From: Mesorhizobium kowhaii
GTDB taxonomy: Bacteria; Pseudomonadota; Alphaproteobacteria; Rhizobiales; Rhizobiaceae
Direction of reading: 5' to 3'
Assembly (NCBI RefSeq): GCF_003253745.1
Contig: NZ_MZXV01000069.1
Coordinates: 1 to 33,764 of the forward strand
Length of the DNA stretch: 33,764 bases
Shown: positions 16,871-24,427 of the stretch, in pieces
Numbering within the stretch: the first letter of the stretch is position 1
Layout: every line of letters begins with the position of its first letter
Translations under genes and position numbers: made by a program
Notes under the pieces: generated by a model
The model's database searches: none
The model's input: the letters and a program-made list of their open reading frames with translations, nothing else
What the model was told of the DNA's origin: nothing

Positions 16871-17872
16871 TTAGCCGCGGAAGAGCGACAAGATCGACTG
16901 CGACGAACCGTTGGCGATCGACAGCGCCTGGACGCCGAGCTGCTGCTGGACCTGCAGGGCCTGCAGACGGGTCGATTCCTTGTTCATGTCGGCATCGACG
17001 AGCTGGCCGACACCGCGATCGATGGAGTCCATCAGATCGGAGGTGAAGGTCTTCTGCAGGTCGATACTGCTCTTGGCGGCGCCGAGCGTGGTGGCGGAGT
17101 TGGTCATGTCGGCGAGCGCCGAGTCGATGACGGTCAACATCTGCTGGATCTGCGTATCGCTGGCAGCTTTGCCTGTCGCGGTGTCAAAGATCTTCAGGCT
17201 GGCGGCCGAATAGGTGTCGGTGGCCACAGCAGCGGCGCCCAGGGTCGGAGCCGAGGCCGTGAGGGTGGCCACACCGGTGGAGCCGACGCGGAGCGTGTCG
17301 AGGATACCCTTCGCGAGGGTCGCGGTGGTGCCAGCTTCATACAGCTTGATGTTTTCCACCTTGACGTCGATGGTCGAGATCGAAGCCGCGCCGGAGGCGT
17401 CACGGTTGAACGCCGAAAGGATCTTCACATCGGCCGCCGTCGTGGCTGTCGCGCCGCTGTTCACGGACAGCATGTTGGTGCCGGAGAAGGTGGCGCCGTC
17501 GGCGTAGGACTTCATCTGCGCCTGAAGAGCGGTGATTTCGGTCTGGGTCTTTTCCTTCGAGGCATCCGTCTGGCCGTAGGATGCCAGCAGCTTGGCCTTG
17601 ATCTGGTTGATGGTGGAGATCGCACTGTTCATGCCGGTGTAGGCGGTGTCGACCTTAGATGCGCCGAGGCCGAGCGCGTCCGAAACGGTGGACATCGCGG
17701 AGTTGTCCGAGCGCATCGTGGTGGCGATCGACCAGTAGGCGGCGTTGTCCGATGCCTGCGAGACCCGGTAACCGGTCGAGATGCGGGCCTGGGTGTCCTG
17801 GAGGGATTTGCTGGTGGCGTTAAGGCTCTGCAGAGCCGTCAACGCGGCGGAGTTCGTCATGATGCTGGACAT
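16871..17872 (-). CDS. fla: Flagellin (first copy, flaA-like position)
   Basis: A 333-residue filament subunit. The N-terminus MSSIMTNSAALTALQSLNAT, the D1 segment NAAYWSIATTMRSDNSAMST and the C-terminus IANGSSQSILSLFRG are nearly the same as in the adjacent copy, while residues about 140-250 differ. It is the first gene after fliP in transcription direction, the position of flaA in Sinorhizobium. The ATG at 17872 has AAGG ten bases upstream. The leader contains a strong hairpin (17909-17929), and a terminator follows. FlbT and FlaF in this window probably regulate it post-transcriptionally (family knowledge, not shown here). Confidence 0.95.
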   Translation of the reverse strand: MSSIMTNSAALTALQSLNATSKSLQDTQARISTGYRVSQASDNAAYWSIATTMRSDNSAMSTVSDALGLGASKVDTAYTGMNSAISTINQIKAKLLASYGQTDASKEKTQTEITALQAQMKSYADGATFSGTNMLSVNSGATATTAADVKILSAFNRDASGAASISTIDVKVENIKLYEAGTTATLAKGILDTLRVGSTGVATLTASAPTLGAAAVATDTYSAASLKIFDTATGKAASDTQIQQMLTVIDSALADMTNSATTLGAAKSSIDLQKTFTSDLMDSIDRGVGQLVDADMNKESTRLQALQVQQQLGVQALSIANGSSQSILSLFRG

Positions 17873-17908
17873 GGTACTCGTACCTTGATTTTACAGGTGT
17901 TTTTTTGA

Positions 17909-17929
17909 CATACCGGGCTTCCCGGTATG
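17909..17929 (-). promoter_or_regulatory. Hairpin in the leader of the first flagellin gene
   Basis: A perfect inverted repeat, CATACCGGG-CTT-CCCGGTATG, with nine-base arms and a three-base loop, ends 37 bases before the flagellin ATG. On the minus strand it is followed by A residues (TCAAAAAAAC), so it is not a terminator for the minus strand. A structured flagellin leader is a known site of FlbT action in Caulobacter; a similar role is proposed here. Confidence 0.5.
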
Positions 17930-18012
17930 ACGGTGCGGCATCATGCCAATGATCTCGAAATCGATCACCCGCCATCTGCGAGCGAATATGCGGGCAAGTC
18001 CCTACCAAAGGG

Positions 18013-18030
18013 CTAAACCGGACGGTTAAT
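18013..18030 (-). promoter_or_regulatory. TTAACCG-type dyad upstream of the first flagellin
   Basis: On the minus strand TTAACCG-TC-CGGTTTA (18028-18013) forms a near-perfect dyad next to an AT-rich stretch. It lies about 140 bases upstream of the ATG and resembles the TTAACAG-C-CTGTTAA palindrome upstream of the second flagellin. The low number of sites makes this tentative. Confidence 0.35.
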
Positions 18031-18104
18031 CGAAAATATATTGCTTGAATTTTGGGCCGGAGCGCGCGGCAAAGATCAAGTTGCCAGGGATCGATTGGCG
18101 GAGA

Positions 18105-18836
18105 TTAGTTGAAGGAGCGCACCAGGCTGCCGACAAGCAGATTCCAGCCGTCGATGAGGACGAAGAACAGGATCTTGAACGGCAGCGACACCACCGTTGG
18201 CGGCAGCATCATCATGCCCATCGCCATGGTGATGGTGGCGACGATCAGGTCGATGACCAGGAATGGCAGCACGATCAGGAAGCCGATCTCGAAGCCGCGC
18301 CGGATTTCCGAGATCATGAAGGCGGGCACCAGGATGCGCAGGTCAACGGTGTCGCGCGCAACGGTCTGGCCGCGCTCGCGGGCGAGATCGGCGAACAGGT
18401 CGAAGTCCTTGTCGCGCACATTGCGCAGCATGAAGGTGCGGAACGGATCCGAAATCTTGTCGAAGGCTACGGTCTGGGTGATCTGGTTGTCCATCAGCGG
18501 CTTGACGCCGGTGTTCCAGGCCTGGTCGAAGGTCGGCGCCATGACATAGAAGGTCATGAACAGCGACAGCGAAATGAGAATGAGATTGGCCGGCGTCGAC
18601 TGCAGGCCGATGCCGGCGCGCAGGATCGAGAAGGCGATGACGAAGCGGGTGAAGCTCGTCACCATGATCAGCAGGCCTGGCGCCACCGACAGCACGGTCA
18701 GCAGGCCGAATACCTGGATGATGTAGCCGACGGTGGTGCCATCGGCCTTGCCGATGCCGCCGAGATCGAGTTGCTGCGCCGCCGCGACGGACGTGGCGGC
18801 CGCGATCATCGCGGTGGCAAGAAGGAACTTTCTCAT
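18105..18836 (-). CDS. fliP: Flagellar export gate protein FliP
   Basis: A 243-residue inner-membrane export gate subunit. A cleavable signal peptide is visible (MRKFLLATAMIAAATSVAAA, residues 1-20), as is usual for FliP. Family motifs include TSFTRFVIAFSILRAGIGLQ, PANLILISLSLFMTFYVMAP, and near the C-terminus LPFLVIDLIVATITMAMGMM followed by PFKILFFVLIDGWNLLVGSL. It is the last gene of the long basal-body operon. The start overlaps the fliL stop by four bases (ATGA). Confidence 0.96.
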   Translation of the reverse strand: MRKFLLATAMIAAATSVAAAQQLDLGGIGKADGTTVGYIIQVFGLLTVLSVAPGLLIMVTSFTRFVIAFSILRAGIGLQSTPANLILISLSLFMTFYVMAPTFDQAWNTGVKPLMDNQITQTVAFDKISDPFRTFMLRNVRDKDFDLFADLARERGQTVARDTVDLRILVPAFMISEIRRGFEIGFLIVLPFLVIDLIVATITMAMGMMMLPPTVVSLPFKILFFVLIDGWNLLVGSLVRSFN

Positions 18837-19327
18837 TCGAGCAGCAATGTCCTGATAAGAATCTGCTTGGCGTGACCCTGGCTGCGGATCGAGGCGCGTT
18901 CCTCAAGATCGGCCTTCAGGTGCTGGTAGCCGCTGGCGCCCTCGATCTGATGCATCTTCAAGGTGCGCACCAGGGCCAGAAGGTCCTGGTGGATGTCATC
19001 CGACATGGCCTGTGGCTGCGGCCCGTCATAGACGACGGACACCTCCATTCTGATCCAGGTATCGGCAGGCGAGGCGATGTTGGTGGTGATCGGCGCCAGC
19101 ACGACGAGCGTCGGCCCCACGCCCGGCTCACCGCCCGCGGCGGGCTCCACGGTCTTGCCTTCGTTCTCAGGCGCCACCGGCACCGACGCAGGTGCCCCGA
19201 CGCCCTTGAGATAGCCGCCGGACATCCAGCCCATGCCGATGGCGGCCGCCGTCACGACCAGCAGCATGATGGCCTGGATGGCAAGGGAGGGACCCTTGCG
19301 CGGCTGAACCTGTTCGACATTTGCCAC
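18833..19327 (-). CDS. fliL: Flagellar basal-body associated protein FliL
   Basis: A 164-residue single-pass inner-membrane protein that supports the stator. The N-terminal cytoplasmic segment is followed by a membrane helix (about 17-37, QAIMLLVVTAAAIGMGWMSG), a Pro/Ala/Gly-rich linker and a periplasmic stomatin-like domain (TWIRMEVSVVYDG ... DIHQDLLALVRTLKMHQIEG). The C-terminus ...QILIRTLLLE is typical. It lies between flgH and fliP in the canonical order. Confidence 0.92.
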   Translation of the reverse strand: MANVEQVQPRKGPSLAIQAIMLLVVTAAAIGMGWMSGGYLKGVGAPASVPVAPENEGKTVEPAAGGEPGVGPTLVVLAPITTNIASPADTWIRMEVSVVYDGPQPQAMSDDIHQDLLALVRTLKMHQIEGASGYQHLKADLEERASIRSQGHAKQILIRTLLLE

Positions 19328-19346
19328 GGTGCCGTGTTCCCCAATC

Positions 19347-20054
19347 CTAGAACGGAAGAACCTGGTCGAGAATCTGCTGGCCGTAGGCAGGTTGCTGGAC
19401 CTCGGTGATGCGGCCGCGCCCGCCGTAGGAGATGCGCGCCTCGGCGATGCGTTCGTAGGGGATGGTGTTCTCGGCGCCGATATCGGCCGGCCGCACGATG
19501 CCGGCGAGTGTCAGCACCCTGAGCTCGGCGTTGACGCGCACTTCCTGCGATCCCGTGATCATCAAATTGCCGTTCGGCAAGACATCGGTAACGATGGCCG
19601 CGACATTGAGTTCAAGCGTTTCCGAGCGCTTGATCTCGCCGTCGGCCGTCGTGTCCGTGGTGGAGCTGAGAGCGCCAGTGCCCTTGCCGGCGGTGCTCCA
19701 GTTGTCCCACTGCGCGCTGAGGTCGTAACCGAGCTTGCGGTTGGCGGTGCGGCTCCTGTCGTTCTGGTTCTTGAAGTTGGCCCTGTCGTTGATCTTGATC
19801 TTGACGGTCAGGATGTCACCCTGCGACAGTGCCCGCGGGTCGGTGAACAGCCGGCTCTGGCGGTCATCCCACAATGAGAATTTCCTGACCGGCGCGGGCG
19901 GCGTTTCCGGATAGCGATAGAGGGACGAGGTGTTGCCGCCATCGATGCCGGAGCCGACCGGGGACAGGGCCGGCTCCTTGCCGACCTCCTTCAGATTGGT
20001 TCCGCACCCGGACAGCCCGGCGACCGCGCACAGGAGGAGCATCTTGCGGATCAT
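19347..20054 (-). CDS. flgH: Flagellar L-ring lipoprotein FlgH
   Basis: A 235-residue outer-membrane lipoprotein forming the L ring. The signal peptide ends in a lipobox, LSGC, with the lipidated cysteine at residue 17. Family motifs include SLWDDRQSRLFTDPRALSQG (about 75-94), DILTVKIKINDRANF, and the C-terminal GIVRPADIGAENTIPYERIA followed by EARISYGGRGRI. Length is normal. It overlaps motE by four bases. Confidence 0.95.
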   Translation of the reverse strand: MIRKMLLLCAVAGLSGCGTNLKEVGKEPALSPVGSGIDGGNTSSLYRYPETPPAPVRKFSLWDDRQSRLFTDPRALSQGDILTVKIKINDRANFKNQNDRSRTANRKLGYDLSAQWDNWSTAGKGTGALSSTTDTTADGEIKRSETLELNVAAIVTDVLPNGNLMITGSQEVRVNAELRVLTLAGIVRPADIGAENTIPYERIAEARISYGGRGRITEVQQPAYGQQILDQVLPF

Positions 20055-20635
20055 GACGGATCTACCCTTCGGGCTGCGCTGGCCATGATGCCGGTGAGCG
20101 TCGCCGCCGCCTTCTGGTCCATTTCGTTGAGGATGACGCTCGCCTTGCGTGAATCGAGCTTCATCAATATCGCCGCCGCCAGGTCGGCGTTGACGATGGC
20201 CAGCCGCTCGGCGGCGGCGTCAGGTTTCATGCCGGCATAGATCTGGACAACGCCGTCCTCGGCCCGGGCCAGGAAAACCTCGCGCCGCTTCAGCCAGGTC
20301 TCGTATTCTGCGCGCTTCTCCTCCAGCGCCTTCATGCGCTGGTCGATGCCGGCCTGCAGCTGCTTCATCTCCTCCGCCTGCAAGGCATAGCGGCGGTCAC
20401 GGGCGGCGTCGGCGATGTTGGAGCAGAAGCGCTCGATCTCGCTTTGGTCCGGCGCTTTCTCCCGCTTCAATTGCTGCGGCGGCTCAGCGGCCGGCGCGCC
20501 CGGCAGGACCTGGCGAACCGTTTCCTCGCCGCGCGCCGTGCTGCCGGCGAAGGACATGGCGACAACAGCGGCCGCGAACAGGATCGCGGCGGGGCGGCGT
20601 CTTTCGTGGCGTGAGAGAGTGCGGGTCATCGGCAT
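20051..20635 (-). CDS. motE: Motility protein MotE (MotC chaperone)
   Basis: A 194-residue protein with an N-terminal signal or anchor (AAILFAAAVVAMSFAGSTA, about 16-34), a long coiled coil (about 75-125, rich in E, K, R and Q) and a C-terminal MgtE-N-like helical domain (AAILMKLDSRKASVILNEMD). MotE of Sinorhizobium is a periplasmic chaperone for MotC and forms disulfide-linked dimers; the cysteine in RFCSNIADAA (C71) is the probable equivalent. It sits between flgI and flgH, the known rhizobial position, and overlaps flgH by four bases. Confidence 0.9.
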   Translation of the reverse strand: MPMTRTLSRHERRRPAAILFAAAVVAMSFAGSTARGEETVRQVLPGAPAAEPPQQLKREKAPDQSEIERFCSNIADAARDRRYALQAEEMKQLQAGIDQRMKALEEKRAEYETWLKRREVFLARAEDGVVQIYAGMKPDAAAERLAIVNADLAAAILMKLDSRKASVILNEMDQKAAATLTGIMASAARRVDPS

Positions 20636-20638
20636 CGC

Positions 20639-21880
20639 CTATTGCAGAACCAGGTCGGCCTGCAGGGCGCCGGCCGACTTGATGCCCTGCAGAATGGCAA
20701 TGATGCCGTCCGGCTTGACGCCGAGACGGTTGAGGCCGGAAACGAGCGTTTCGAGATCGGGTCCGTCAAGCACGGCGACGCGGGCATCGGGCCGGCTGGC
20801 GTCGATGGCGGTGAACGGTTCGACGGCCGTCTCGCCTCTGGAGAAAGGCTCGGGCTGGACGACGCGCGGCGCTTCGGTGATGCGCACGGTGAGCGTGCCG
20901 TGGCTGATGGCGACCCGCGAGATCTTGACGTCGTTGCCGATGACGATGGTGCCGGTGCGCTCGTCGATGACGACACGGGCCGGCGTGTCGGATTCGACCA
21001 CCAGGTTTTCGATCTCGGCATAGAAGCGGGCCGCCGAAACACCCTTCGGCCTTCTGATCTGCACGGTGCGGGAATCGCGCTCGGCCGCAACCCGCGCGCC
21101 GAAGCGCTGGCTGGTATAGTCGTTGATGGCGTCGGCGATGCGGATTGCGGTCGAAAAATCGGGATTGCGCAATTGCAGGGTCAGCGTCGCCTGATCGTCG
21201 AACTCGGCCTGGACGGCGCGCTCGACGATGGCGCCGTTCGGCACACGACCGGAGGTCGGCACGCCTTGCGTCAGCTGCTCGGCCTGTCCCTTGGCGACAA
21301 AGCCGGAAACGATGACCGAGCCCTGGCCGACGGCATAGATCTCGCCGTCCGCCGCCTTCAAGGGCGTCATGATCAGCGTGCCGCCAGCGAGCGAGGTCGC
21401 GTCGCCCATCGAGGAGACGTCGATGTCGATGCGGGCGCCCGACTGCACGTAGGGCGGCATGTTGGCGGTGACGATGACGGCGGCGACATTCTTGGCGCGT
21501 GCGCTGCCGCCTTCGGTGGCGATGCCGAGATTTTCGAGCATGGCGCGGATCGATTGTTCGGTGAACGGCGAGTTGCGCAGGCTGTCGCCCGACCCGGCAA
21601 GCCCGATGACCAGGCCATAGCCGACCAGCTGGTTGTCGCGCGAACTCTGCAACTGGGCGATGTCCTTGATGCGCGAGGCGACCTGGCCCGGCGGCAGCGA
21701 ACTCGGCCCGGACGAAACCCGGAACATGCGGCTGGTGGTGGCCGGATTGTATTCGGGATCGTCGTAGACGCCGCCATTCTTGGCGGCAAGTTCGCGCTTG
21801 GCCTTGGGCGTCAGGCCGTCGGCCAGCGCCGGCTGCAAGCCGAGCACGGCCGCCAAGATCAGGGCAAGTCCGCGCATCAT
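20639..21880 (-). CDS. flgI: Flagellar P-ring protein FlgI with N-terminal insert
   Basis: A 413-residue periplasmic P-ring subunit. A signal peptide occupies residues 1-20 (GLALILAAVLGLQPALA). The diagnostic block SRIKDIAQLQ...NQLVGYGLVIGLAGSGDSLR begins near residue 69, and ASSMGDA-type and GVSAARFYAEIENL segments follow. Most FlgI proteins begin the RIKDIA block right after the signal peptide; here about 48 extra residues intervene (from DGLTPKAKRE to SSLPPGQVAS). The start overlaps the flgA stop (ATGA), so the extension is not a start-codon artefact. Confidence 0.94.
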   Translation of the reverse strand: MMRGLALILAAVLGLQPALADGLTPKAKRELAAKNGGVYDDPEYNPATTSRMFRVSSGPSSLPPGQVASRIKDIAQLQSSRDNQLVGYGLVIGLAGSGDSLRNSPFTEQSIRAMLENLGIATEGGSARAKNVAAVIVTANMPPYVQSGARIDIDVSSMGDATSLAGGTLIMTPLKAADGEIYAVGQGSVIVSGFVAKGQAEQLTQGVPTSGRVPNGAIVERAVQAEFDDQATLTLQLRNPDFSTAIRIADAINDYTSQRFGARVAAERDSRTVQIRRPKGVSAARFYAEIENLVVESDTPARVVIDERTGTIVIGNDVKISRVAISHGTLTVRITEAPRVVQPEPFSRGETAVEPFTAIDASRPDARVAVLDGPDLETLVSGLNRLGVKPDGIIAILQGIKSAGALQADLVLQ

Positions 21881-22416
21881 GAAGCGCTGACCTGGATGGT
21901 CCCATCCGCCATCACCGTGCCGGACAGGATCTTGCCGCTGTCGACGTTGCGGACCTTGACAAGGTCGCCGGCAGCACCCGGCTGCAACGTCACCGCGGTG
22001 GCCGAGATCGTCAGTCCGCCGGCGATGAAGAACACCTGCACGGACGCGCCCTGTTCGACCAGCCAGGCCTCACGGACGGCAGCGGAAGGGATGTAGCGGC
22101 CGGGCAGCAGCGTGCGCTTGGCGACCTTGCCGTCGAGTTCCTCGGCCCGGGTGGCGACCGCGTCCGGCTTGTGCTTGCCGGCGATCAGGGTCACCTTTTT
22201 CAGGGCAGCGAGCTCGATGGTCTCGCCGGGATAGATGACCCGGTTGGGGATCAACACAACCTCGCCGGCAGGTTGATTGCCGGCGAGCTGAGTGGCCGAT
22301 TGGTCTGTCGATTGGTCCGTCGATTCCTGGGCGAAAGCCGGCATGCCGCCGGCCACCAGCGCAAGGACAAGCGCGGTGCGGCGGAACGCGGAGCAGGAGA
22401 TCGGCATGGCCATCAT
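21877..22416 (-). CDS. flgA: Flagellar P-ring assembly chaperone FlgA
   Basis: A 179-residue periplasmic chaperone for FlgI. The signal peptide covers about residues 1-29 (ALVLALVAGGMPAFA). A Ser/Thr/Gln-rich spacer (STDQSTDQSATQ) follows, then the SAF-type domain with VVLIPNRVIYPGETI, LLPGRYIPSAAVRE and VTLQPGAAGDLVKVRNVDSG, characteristic of FlgA. ATG at 22416 lies three bases after the flgG stop; ATG at 22407 is also possible. Confidence 0.93.
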   Translation of the reverse strand: MMAMPISCSAFRRTALVLALVAGGMPAFAQESTDQSTDQSATQLAGNQPAGEVVLIPNRVIYPGETIELAALKKVTLIAGKHKPDAVATRAEELDGKVAKRTLLPGRYIPSAAVREAWLVEQGASVQVFFIAGGLTISATAVTLQPGAAGDLVKVRNVDSGKILSGTVMADGTIQVSAS

Positions 22417-22419
22417 CCG

Positions 22420-23208
22420 TTACCTGATGTTCTTGGAAACGACGGAGGCCATGTCGTCGGCGGCCTGGATGACCTTGGAGTTCATCTCATAGGCGCGCTG
22501 CGCCGAGATCAGCTCGGTGATCTCCTTGACCGGATCGACGTTGGAGGCCTCGAGATAGCCCTGCTGGATGGTGGCAAAGCCGGGATCGCCCGGCACGCCG
22601 ACATTCGCCGGGCCGGAAGCCGTGGTTTCCTGGAACAGATTGTCGCCGAGCGGCGCCAGACCCGCCTCGTTGGCGAAATTGGCGATCTGAAGCTGGCCGA
22701 GGGTCTGCAGGTCGGTCTGGCCGTCAATGCGGGCGAAGACCTGTCCCGTCTTGTTGACGATGACCTCGACGGCGTCAGTGGGAACGGTGATGGCCGGAAT
22801 GACACTGGCGCCGTCGACCGTCACCAACTGGCCGGTGGCGTTGGTGTTGAAGGCGCCGGCGCGGCTGTACAGCGTGCCGCCGTCGGCGCCCTCGATCTGG
22901 AACCAGCCCCTGCCGGTCAGCGCCATGTCGAAACTGTTGCCGGTGCTGGTCAGTTCGCCCTGGGTGTGCACGTTGCGCACGGCCGTCGTCTTGACGCCGA
23001 GGCCGATCGAGACGCCCTCCGGCACCAGCGAGGCGTTGGAGCGGTTGGGCACACCCTGCGTGCGGTCGACCTGGTAGAGCAGGTCCGAGAATTCGGCGCG
23101 GGCGCGCTTGTAGCCGGTGGTGTTGATGTTGGCGATGTTGTTGGCGATGACTTCCAGATTTGTCTGCTGGGCATTCATGCCGGTGGCGGCGATGGCGAGT
23201 GCTTTCAT
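22420..23208 (-). CDS. flgG: Distal rod protein FlgG
   Basis: A 262-residue distal rod subunit. The N-terminus MKALAIAATGMNAQQTNLEV and IANNIANINTTGYKRARAEF, the D-loop LVPEGVSIGLGVKTTAVRNV and the C-terminus ...VDPVKEITELISAQRAYEMN followed by VIQAADDM are textbook FlgG. The length equals that of the family. It is located between fliE and flgA. Confidence 0.97.
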   Translation of the reverse strand: MKALAIAATGMNAQQTNLEVIANNIANINTTGYKRARAEFSDLLYQVDRTQGVPNRSNASLVPEGVSIGLGVKTTAVRNVHTQGELTSTGNSFDMALTGRGWFQIEGADGGTLYSRAGAFNTNATGQLVTVDGASVIPAITVPTDAVEVIVNKTGQVFARIDGQTDLQTLGQLQIANFANEAGLAPLGDNLFQETTASGPANVGVPGDPGFATIQQGYLEASNVDPVKEITELISAQRAYEMNSKVIQAADDMASVVSKNIR

Positions 23209-23219
23209 GGCGGAATTCC

Positions 23220-23546
23220 TCAGATGCCCATTCGACTGACTTCGAGATAGGCGGAAACCACCTTGTCGCGGATGGCGACGGCGGTCTGAAGCGCCTGTTG
23301 CGCGCTCATCACGGCGTCGACCACCTGACGGGTGTCGGCGTCGCCCTTGAGCGCCTGCATCGACACCTGCTCGGCATTCTCCATCGTGTTGACGGTCTTG
23401 GAGGCCGCCTGGCTCAGCGCCTCGGCGAAGGAGGTGCCGATATTGCCGCCGGCCGAGGGTGTCGCGCCGCTCTGGAGCAGGCTTGTCACCGCGTCGTCGC
23501 CGCCGATCGAGGACTTGAACTGAAGGGCTCCGATACCGCTGATCAT
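23220..23546 (-). CDS. fliE: Flagellar MS ring-rod junction protein FliE
   Basis: A 108-residue adapter between MS ring and rod. The C-terminal two thirds are diagnostic: SFAEALSQAASKTVNTMENA, then ADTRQVVDAVMSAQQALQTA and VSAYLEVSRMGI at the end. The ATG overlaps the flgC stop by one base (TAATG), indicating coupled translation. It lies between flgC and flgG. Confidence 0.95.
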   Translation of the reverse strand: MISGIGALQFKSSIGGDDAVTSLLQSGATPSAGGNIGTSFAEALSQAASKTVNTMENAEQVSMQALKGDADTRQVVDAVMSAQQALQTAVAIRDKVVSAYLEVSRMGI

Positions 23547-23962
23547 TACTGGTTCCTCATCAGGTCGATGGTCATGGAAATCAGGTCTCGCGCCTGCTTG
23601 ACGACCTGAAGATTGGCTTCGTAGGAGCGGTTGGCCTCGGTCATGTCGGCCATTTCGATCAGCACGTTGACGTTGGGCATCTTGACGTAGCCCTTGTCGT
23701 CGGCGGCCTCGTTGCCGGGCTGGAACTCGACCGGAAAGTCACTGGGATCACGATCGATCGAGTTCACTGCGACCGTTGAGCTGCCGGAGGTCCGGTCGAG
23801 CTCGGAGACGAAGCTGATGGTCTTGCGGCGATAGGGATCGGAACCGGGTGCGGTGCCGGTCGACTGGGCGTTGGCCAGGTTTTCCGAAACCACGCGCAAG
23901 CGCTCCGACTGGGCGCCGAGGCCGGATGCCGCGACTTTGAGGGCTGCGGTCAGCGCGTCCAT
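23546..23962 (-). CDS. flgC: Proximal rod protein FlgC
   Basis: A 138-residue rod subunit. Seen are the N-terminal rod signature (LKVAASGLGAQSERLRVVSE, NLANAQSTG) and the C-terminal block GYVKMPNVNVLIEMADMTEA followed by NRSYEANLQVVKQARDL, which is specific for FlgC. The gene follows flgB directly (stop at 23964). Confidence 0.96.
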   Translation of the reverse strand: MDALTAALKVAASGLGAQSERLRVVSENLANAQSTGTAPGSDPYRRKTISFVSELDRTSGSSTVAVNSIDRDPSDFPVEFQPGNEAADDKGYVKMPNVNVLIEMADMTEANRSYEANLQVVKQARDLISMTIDLMRNQ

Positions 23963-23963
23963 G

Positions 23964-24344
23964 TCAGCTCTTCACCGCCATCATCATCATCGAATGGAAC
24001 GCCTTGACGATCGCCGTGTTGAGCTCGAAGGAGCGGCGCACTTCGCCGGCCTTCATCAGCTGGTCTTCCAGCACGACCGAGTTCTTGGACGGCATGACAA
24101 CGCCGTCATCTTCCTGCGGCTTGACGGTGAAGCCGGCATTGGTCGCGGCGTTGCCGAGATGGCCGGCCTGCGTGGCCTGCAGCGACACCGCGGTGCGGTC
24201 GAGCACCTTTTCGAACGGCTCGACATCGTTTGCCGTGTATCCCGGCGTGTTGGCGTTGGCGATGTTGCCGGCGATGGCGGACTGGCGCACGGCAAGCCAT
24301 TGCGCTTGCTTGGCGGCGAGGTCGAAAAGGGAAACGGGCTCCAT
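23964..24344 (-). CDS. flgB: Proximal rod protein FlgB
   Basis: A 126-residue rod subunit. The N-terminal SLFDLAAKQAQWLAVRQSAI continues into AGNIANANTPGYTANDVEPF, a FlgB hallmark. The C-terminus has the short helix RSFELNTAIVKAFHSMMMMA. It follows the 281-residue membrane protein gene after 83 bases (24345-24427), which may hold an internal promoter, although nothing recognisable is seen there. Confidence 0.95.
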   Translation of the reverse strand: MEPVSLFDLAAKQAQWLAVRQSAIAGNIANANTPGYTANDVEPFEKVLDRTAVSLQATQAGHLGNAATNAGFTVKPQEDDGVVMPSKNSVVLEDQLMKAGEVRRSFELNTAIVKAFHSMMMMAVKS

Positions 24345-24427
24345 GGGAATCTCCGGGCGGGTTCCCGAAGACTAGGCCGCCAGTCTTGCGCGGACCTTGC
24401 GGATGGCCGGGCGCCCGAGACGGGCGT

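Noticed and set aside
20642..22096. Plus-strand open frame (484 codons) antisense to flgI and flgA
   Set aside because: Asp/Gly/Arg-rich shadow product; flgI and flgA are certain.
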